Origin: Desulfobulbus elongatus DSM 2908
GTDB taxonomy: Bacteria > Desulfobacterota > Desulfobulbia > Desulfobulbales > Desulfobulbaceae
Reading direction: 5' to 3'
Length of the DNA stretch: 64,000 nt
NCBI RefSeq assembly: GCF_000621145.1
Contig: NZ_JHZB01000011.1
Span: 54,565-118,564 of the forward strand
Part shown: piece by piece, positions 58,940-64,000 of the stretch
Layout of the letters: every line of letters begins with the position of its first letter
Position numbering within the stretch: the stretch's first letter is position 1
The notes under the pieces: model-generated
Database searches by the model: none
Seen by the model: only the letters and a program-made list of their open reading frames with translations
Told to the model about the DNA's origin: nothing
Translations under genes and position numbers: made by a program

Positions 58940-60265
58940 TCACGGCCTGATGATCTCGCAGTCGCATTCGGCGTCCTGGATGTTGAGCAATAGAAATTTT
59001 GCGTTATACCCGGCGTTTATCAGCTCGTTGTACGCCATGTCGGCACGGGCGCCGGTGGAGCAGTGGACGTAGATTTTCTTGTCCTTGGGCAGTTCGTTCA
59101 TCCGGGCCGGGATTTCGTCCAAGGGGATGTTGACGGTGTTCCTGAAGATGCCGAGTTCCGCCACTTCCTCCTTGGTGCGGGCATCGATGACGACCACATC
59201 CTTATCCTCGCCGGAAACCGCCTTGCGGAAGTCGGCCACCGACACCTCGCCCTTGCCGAGTTTTCGCACCCATTTGATCTCGGTGGCAAAAATCGGCCCC
59301 TTCTCGATTGCGCCTCCGGATTTGACCCAGCCCTCGTAGCCGCCTTCGACCAGGGTGACCGAACTGAAGCCGTCTCCGCGGAGTTCCTTCACCACCTCGA
59401 ACACTTCCCGGTCGCCGTAGAGGACCAGAGGGGCATTGCGGGCCACGTCGCCCAGCTTGTCCTCGAGCGATTCGTAGGGCACGCTGTAGGCCCCCTTGAT
59501 CCGGCCGGCAAGCGCCTTCTGGCTCGGACGGAGGTCGATCACCACCACGTTGCCGTTGAGGATGAAGTCCTTGGTGGAATAGGTGGGCAAGAGGGCCGTG
59601 GTCCATTCCGGCTCGCCTTCGTTGTACACCCGGATATTGGTGTAGCCCAGTTTTTTGGCGATGGCCGCCGACGCCGGCGACAAGGGGCAGGTGATGCCGC
59701 CGCAATAGAAAACCAGCGGTGTGTTTTTGTCTTTGGGAAGAGCCGCCGCCTGCCGCTCCTCGAGCTTGGGCAAGGGCAGGGAGATGGCGCCGGGCAGATG
59801 TGCCTGGTCGTAGCGGGCCTTGGGCCTGGAATCGTACACCATCAAGGCGGCATTATCCTTGATGAGTTGCGCCAGCTCCGCCGTCCTGATCTCGGTGATT
59901 CCCTCGGGCAGCTTGGCCAGCTTGAGCTGAACCTCGGTGGCGTAGGCGTCCTTGTCACCGCGCATCTCATAGAAGACCTTGGCCGCGCGCCCCTTGGCGA
60001 CACTGCTCATGCCTTTGGTCTTGCCATCGAACTTGACCATCATCACCTTGGCGGCATCGCCCTTGCCGACAACGATTGATATGGATTTGGCCCGTTCCGA
60101 GACGGAGGTGATTTCGCCTTCATACACAAGCTGCCCGGATTCCTGCACCGATTCCCTGGCCGGTAGACCCTGGGCTTCCTCAGCTTTTTTGGTTGCAGCG
60201 CAACCGCCGACCAAGAGTGCCGACATCAGGCAGAGCGGCAGCAGATGGAAAAAAGTTCTGTTCAC
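58940..60265 (-). CDS. triple-rhodanese lipoprotein
   Basis: 441 residues from a GTG at 60265 preceded by AAGGAGG six bases upstream. Signal peptide with a lipobox-like VGGC (Cys22). An N-terminal beta domain (about 45-120) is followed by three rhodanese domains. The first (about 128-225) has YCGGITC with Cys188. The second (about 235-320) has LYGDRE where the Cys should be and is probably inactive. The third (about 340-435) has HCSTGARA with Cys402. It should sit in the periplasm or on the outer membrane and handle persulfide or thiosulfate sulfur. Near the second TauE/SafE unit; a terminator follows. Confidence 0.85.
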   Translation of the reverse strand: MNRTFFHLLPLCLMSALLVGGCAATKKAEEAQGLPARESVQESGQLVYEGEITSVSERAKSISIVVGKGDAAKVMMVKFDGKTKGMSSVAKGRAAKVFYEMRGDKDAYATEVQLKLAKLPEGITEIRTAELAQLIKDNAALMVYDSRPKARYDQAHLPGAISLPLPKLEERQAAALPKDKNTPLVFYCGGITCPLSPASAAIAKKLGYTNIRVYNEGEPEWTTALLPTYSTKDFILNGNVVVIDLRPSQKALAGRIKGAYSVPYESLEDKLGDVARNAPLVLYGDREVFEVVKELRGDGFSSVTLVEGGYEGWVKSGGAIEKGPIFATEIKWVRKLGKGEVSVADFRKAVSGEDKDVVVIDARTKEEVAELGIFRNTVNIPLDEIPARMNELPKDKKIYVHCSTGARADMAYNELINAGYNAKFLLLNIQDAECDCEIIRP

Positions 60266-61295
60266 GGCTGTCCTCCTTGAACGTGGAATTGCAGGGGCAG
60301 AGCCTGCCCTTGGATGAAATGGGAATGATTCTTCCCGGTAGAAGGCAATCAATACCAAACGGTTGTGCGGCAGACAATAATAATTGACCCTTATAGGGAA
60401 AAAAGAAATGACGAAAAACAGCCAAGCATGGCATGAACCCTGACGAATTCGAAAATGGCAGCAAGCCTCTGCTCGATGACGACGAGGACGTCGATTTCCT
60501 GCTCGTCCAGAGCATGGCCAAGAAGAACGGGCGTCGGCCGTGGGCAGGATGCCTTGGCGTGTCGATGCTTGCAGGCCAGTCCATTCTTGGCCACAACCCA
60601 CTGTCAACAAGCGGAAAGGGCCACTCCCCATTGCTGACTCTCGGGTAACCGGGACGGCAAAAAACCGACAGGCCTTCGGGTAACGCTCCGTGCGCAAGGA
60701 TTGGTTATACCCTCTATCTCAACTCCCTCGTGATAATCTCAGTGAATCCACCATGTTGTCCCTGGAACTGCTCATCGTCATCCTTCAACCGGTTTTTCCT
60801 GGATGACGCTCGGTGACGGTGAGAACCAAGTCGTCCGTCGGAGTGCTGAACGTTTTGGGCTGAACTGATGACCGATTTGCATGCGGCGGCTCTGCTCTAT
60901 CCGGTCGACCTGCGGTGTTTTTCGCCCTGGATGCGATGGCTGCCCGCGTTGCGGAACCGGATCGTGCCCGGCATCGGTTCGACTGTGCCGGGCACCTGCC
61001 CGCCATTCTGAAACGACTGATCGCCGCCGGTGTCATCGTTCAATGGCTGGACTGGCGGGCCTGCCGCGGCGACTCATCTTTAACTCCCTCCGTTCCGATG
61101 ACTCCTGGCGGCGGTCTGATCGGTGCCATTTCCAATCACCACCTCGCCCTGTCCTCGTTCTCCGGTGAGAAACCGGCGAAGAAGGCTGCCAGAGAGCCAA
61201 AACCTCCTCGCAAACGAGGTCGTTTCGCCACGGGCGAACAACGGGGACAGCGACCTTGAAGCGACTGGATCGCCAAATGCACCATGCTGCTTTAT
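60266..61295. other. gene-poor kilobase between rhodanese and autotransporter genes
   Basis: No supported gene. The left part is the leader of the rhodanese gene, with a small hairpin (GGGCAG/CTGCCC near 60296-60310). A 71-codon plus frame at 60433 (acidic, DDDEDVDFLLVQSMAKKN) has no ribosome site. Around 60868-61259 three overlapping plus frames give pieces of protein-like sequence (HLPAILKRLIAAGVIVQWLDW), as if an old gene had decayed by frameshift. I cannot name it. Confidence 0.45.
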
Positions 61296-63626
61296 TTAAA
61301 ACTTGACGACAAGAGTCGCCCTGATGCCTTGGTCGTTGATATCGGAGGAAAACTGCCCATTGTAGGCAAAATTGACAGTGGCATTTTCGGTGAGGTCATG
61401 GGCAAGTCCGAACTCTCCGACAATTGCATTACGAATAACGGAGACCCCTTCAATGGTAAAGTCATCTCCACTTGCAAAAGCATAGTCTCCGGTCGGAATG
61501 TTATCGCCAAATCCATGACGCCAACCCAGAGAGCCATTCGGTTTCAGAAGCTTGCCGCCAATACTGACCTGCTTTTCCGCGCGAAATCCAAAGGTGGTGT
61601 ACACCACATCCTGGCTCGACGAAGCGACCTGTAGGGAGGACTCGCCACCGTGTTCCGTAAAACCATCGGTATTCAAATTCACATAGGCAAGGTTGAGAAA
61701 AGGTGCAACCAAGCCGGTCTTTGTTTTGTAATGATAGCTGATCTCACCAAACAGTTGTGCAGTATCCGCATCGTAATCGGCTTGGAGATCATCTCGAAAG
61801 CCACTGAATTGCACGGTCCGGTCTGTATCGATTTGATGCCGACTGTAGGCGGCACCAAGCACGAGATCCAACCCTCCAAGTTGTTTCAATGCATACGTTC
61901 CAACGTGGTAACTGTCTGCAGATCCGGACGAAGAACGGGAGTCGACATCAAAATCGGTATTGCTATAGCCGATCGCCAAGCCGACTTGCCATGAGGAACC
62001 AAGCATGACATCAGCCCCGGCGACGACGCCTCCAATGGAACGATCGAGCGACGCCACATTGCTATCTCCAGCCCAGTCTCCCCATGATCCGAAGGGAGCG
62101 CCCCATACCACATACCGCTCACTCTGATCGGTCACCCCATCTTGATCGCTTGTCTTTGCCGATGGGGTGAAATGAGTATGGGAAAAAAGTGCCTCCCGGA
62201 TAAAGCGGCTATCATCGAGGAGCATACTATTCGTTGAGGCGTACATCTCCCCTGAAAGTTGGTCAAAAGCGTTGCGAGCGCCGCTGACGCTCAATGGCAG
62301 GATAGCCCTGTACAACGCACCGGCCGTCCCCTGCGCTTCAACGACATCGGCGACGGCTCTTTGGTTTTGTGTCCGGGCAATACTTGAAAAATCAGCGTTG
62401 TTGCGCAACAATCCGAGGTACACATTATTGGCGTCGTAGCGCAATTCCACATCGAGAAAAGCAAAACTATCGCTGATGGTGCCGAAGGTGCCGATCACGC
62501 CATCTTCGGCGCTGATGATCGTATGAATGGTATAAGGATCGTAGGTGCTGCCATCATCGGTTTTGTTCTCAGGGGTAATGTTGACGGAGGCGCTGCTGCC
62601 GATGGTGACAGTTCCTGTCGAGATGAGCCGGTCGCTGTTGCCGGCGGCGTCAACTTCCACCTCATAGGTTGAACCGGAAGCAAGCGTAACGTCTCCCGCA
62701 TGCAGGACCCCGATGGAATTGCCGGGAGCCAAGGTTCCCCCTGATCCAATCGAAATCGAGCCGATCATGCCCGATCCTTTCAGCTCCCCTCCAGGATGGA
62801 CCAATACGTCTCCCCCGAGCGTTCCATTGATCGAAAGAACGCCATTGAAGATGTTGGTGCTCCCTGTGAAATTCTCGTTCGCACCCGTCAAGTACAAGTC
62901 GCCAGAATAGAGAGAAATTGTACCAGAACCATCGATCGAGGCATCAAGGGTATATGAGACGTCTGTAAAATTGAAATTCAACTGCCCATTGCCAGAACCA
63001 AAGTGAACCCGATCCGTATCAAGTATTCCAGCCCCTGTCGCAGTCTGATTTGCGGCGGCTCCAACATTGAGAATACCCGACGAACCCGCACTGTAGGCAA
63101 TATCGATCTCACCTGTGCTGACCTTGCCACCGTTTGCCACTGTGAGTATACCGCTGCCGTCCACGCCGACGACAAATCTTCCAACTGTAGACCAGACCGA
63201 CCCCGTGCCGGTTACGACGGCGGTGCCGGATGATCCCGCTTCGTTGCCAATGAATCCTCTGTTCCCTTCTGTCCGTCCGCCATCTGCAATGGTCAACGTC
63301 CCTGTTCCAAACCGTCCGACATTGACGTCACTACTGCTTGACCACAGCGATCCTGATCCCGTGACGGTCAAGGTTCCATTGGATCCGACAAGATCTCCCA
63401 AAAGGCCCTGAACATCACTTACAGTCGCTCCATCGGAAATCGTGACTGTTCCGGTAGAATCGGTGTTGTGAGCCACAAAAAAATCGCCGGTGTTCACCCA
63501 TGACGATCCCAAACCTGTGATGGTCGCGGTCCCTTCGGCATTGGCTTCTGTGCCGACGTAACCATCGATATCCCTTAAGGAACCTCCCGATGAGATGGTC
63601 AAAATACCCTCACCCTCGTTCCCCAC
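61296..63626 (-). CDS. autotransporter, 5'-truncated by an insertion sequence
   Basis: 776 residues from the first possible start (GTG at 63626), but the same frame continues as passenger repeat to about 63671, where an insertion element begins. The signal peptide and the first part of the passenger are missing. What remains are short passenger repeats (GSGSSW or GLGSSW followed by TGDFFVAHN-like and GTLTI units), a beta-helix end (HPGGELKGSGMIGSISIGSGGTL), and a complete C-terminal beta-barrel (about 500-776) ending in LVVKF. Without a signal peptide it cannot be exported, so it is probably a pseudogene. Its base composition is visibly lower in G+C than the rest of the window, suggesting transfer. 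Confidence 0.85.
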   Translation of the reverse strand: MGNEGEGILTISSGGSLRDIDGYVGTEANAEGTATITGLGSSWVNTGDFFVAHNTDSTGTVTISDGATVSDVQGLLGDLVGSNGTLTVTGSGSLWSSSSDVNVGRFGTGTLTIADGGRTEGNRGFIGNEAGSSGTAVVTGTGSVWSTVGRFVVGVDGSGILTVANGGKVSTGEIDIAYSAGSSGILNVGAAANQTATGAGILDTDRVHFGSGNGQLNFNFTDVSYTLDASIDGSGTISLYSGDLYLTGANENFTGSTNIFNGVLSINGTLGGDVLVHPGGELKGSGMIGSISIGSGGTLAPGNSIGVLHAGDVTLASGSTYEVEVDAAGNSDRLISTGTVTIGSSASVNITPENKTDDGSTYDPYTIHTIISAEDGVIGTFGTISDSFAFLDVELRYDANNVYLGLLRNNADFSSIARTQNQRAVADVVEAQGTAGALYRAILPLSVSGARNAFDQLSGEMYASTNSMLLDDSRFIREALFSHTHFTPSAKTSDQDGVTDQSERYVVWGAPFGSWGDWAGDSNVASLDRSIGGVVAGADVMLGSSWQVGLAIGYSNTDFDVDSRSSSGSADSYHVGTYALKQLGGLDLVLGAAYSRHQIDTDRTVQFSGFRDDLQADYDADTAQLFGEISYHYKTKTGLVAPFLNLAYVNLNTDGFTEHGGESSLQVASSSQDVVYTTFGFRAEKQVSIGGKLLKPNGSLGWRHGFGDNIPTGDYAFASGDDFTIEGVSVIRNAIVGEFGLAHDLTENATVNFAYNGQFSSDINDQGIRATLVVKF

Positions 63627-63671
63627 AAAAAAATGGCCGGTATTGATCCAACTGCTTCCCGAGCCACTTAT

Positions 63672-64000
63672 CAGCCCGTTGAAAAAGCCATGTTTCCGGG
63701 AGCATGCACTCGGTACGGCACGCCAAGCCGATCAAGACAAACCGGCACCGGTCAAAACATGCCCTGGAGGAATTTTATCCGTAGCGCGAAATCCGGTTAC
63801 GAGGAGCAATACAAGGCTCCCTACAGGCCAAAACAGACGAACAACCAGGCCGGCCATCTCTCTGGGAGTGCCGTGCCGGTACAGATGACGCATCACCAGA
63901 CCAAGATTGTAGCCAGCGGCATGCATCAGGTAGCGTTTGGCAACATTGTCCATACCGCGAAGTGTCATGCGGCCCAAGTTGCCGCTGCATTTGAGGAAGG
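63672..64000 (-). mobile_element. insertion sequence, partial, extends past the right edge
   Basis: The end is inferred from CAGCCCGTTGAAAAAGCC (63672-63689), which looks like a terminal inverted repeat of DDE-type elements, placed exactly where the autotransporter repeat pattern stops. The rest holds the 3' end of a transposase gene. The other end lies outside the window, so the target duplication cannot be checked. Confidence 0.65.
63732..64000 (-). CDS. DDE transposase, C-terminal part
   Basis: About 88 residues of an open frame that enters from the right edge. NLGRMTLRGMDNVAKRYLM, then HAAGYNLGLVMRHLYRHGTPRE, is the typical C-terminus of DDE transposases of the IS1182 or a related group (RGxxNVxKRYxxHxAxxNLGLxMR). 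The tail after it is hydrophobic (WPVGSLVLLLVTGF). The family name is tentative because the catalytic part is outside the window. The gene reads away from the edge toward the autotransporter it disrupts. Confidence 0.75.
   Translation of the reverse strand, partial: FLKCSGNLGRMTLRGMDNVAKRYLMHAAGYNLGLVMRHLYRHGTPREMAGLVVRLFWPVGSLVLLLVTGFRATDKIPPGHVLTGAGLS

Noticed and set aside
60433..60648. Small acidic protein gene of 71 codons
   Set aside because: No ribosome site, and both strands are open; not enough to call a gene.
60640..60690. PhoB-like site (two GTAAC words)
   Set aside because: The copies are about 35 bases apart, not a multiple of 11, with no intermediate units.
1..64000. CRISPR arrays, tRNA or rRNA genes
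   Set aside because: No regularly spaced repeats, cloverleaf-like genes or rRNA signatures were noticed; a covariance search was not possible.

Overview
The window is high-GC DNA, densely coded on both strands, from a Gram-negative bacterium: it encodes a TonB receptor, lipoproteins and an autotransporter. The gene content points to a sulfur-metabolising member of the Desulfobacterota, most likely near Desulfobulbus. The reasons are two TauE/SafE permeases, a SulP transporter, a rhodanese lipoprotein, DUF4881 and DVU0150-like proteins, and many PEP-synthase-like and receiver proteins. This taxonomic placement is inference from gene content. No rRNA, tRNA or CRISPR array was seen.

Region 1 (about 0.4-20.2 kb) looks like a phosphate-starvation and membrane-lipid region. 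It holds an OlsF-type ornithine-lipid synthase with two possible phosphoesterases, a DUF1045/PhoH/secreted-protein operon, and a PlcP-Agt pair (phospholipid cleavage plus glycolipid synthesis). It also holds a three-gene operon encoding a glutamate-cysteine-ligase-like protein, a phosphatidylserine-decarboxylase-like protein and an Lgt-like membrane protein. Upstream of these units I find tandem 7-bp repeats at 11-bp spacing (CTGACCG/GTAACCG type), which look like PhoB boxes. Three of them sit at a constant distance from a -10-like hexamer. The ligase/decarboxylase/Lgt-like operon is the best candidate here for an undescribed system, possibly making a phosphorus-free lipid. A sensor kinase and a TonB receptor with a binding protein also lie in this region.

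Region 2 (20.4-25.1 kb) is mostly housekeeping: a SWIM zinc-finger protein, then divergent ilvY and ilvC with a clear operator between them and a strong terminator after ilvC.

Region 3 (25.2-60.3 kb) is a signalling and sulfur-transport island. It encodes four histidine kinases sharing one Cache sensor signature, a kinase-dead phosphotransfer protein, six stand-alone receivers and a kinase-like/BON/receiver fusion. It also encodes three PEP-synthase-like proteins of about 850 residues that lack the usual C-terminal barrel, two TauE/SafE permeases with different membrane partners, and a SulP transporter with an inserted coiled domain under a TetR regulator. A membrane-bound AAA+ regulator with an altered GAFTGA motif and a triple-rhodanese lipoprotein complete it. 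Minus-strand operons (40.3-52.5 kb and 52.7-55.8 kb) and a plus-strand operon (32.7-40.2 kb) meet at 40.2 kb.

Region 4 (60.3-64.0 kb) is accessory DNA: about 1 kb without a clear gene, then a lower-GC autotransporter gene whose 5' part has been removed by an insertion sequence. The transposase of that element runs off the right edge.
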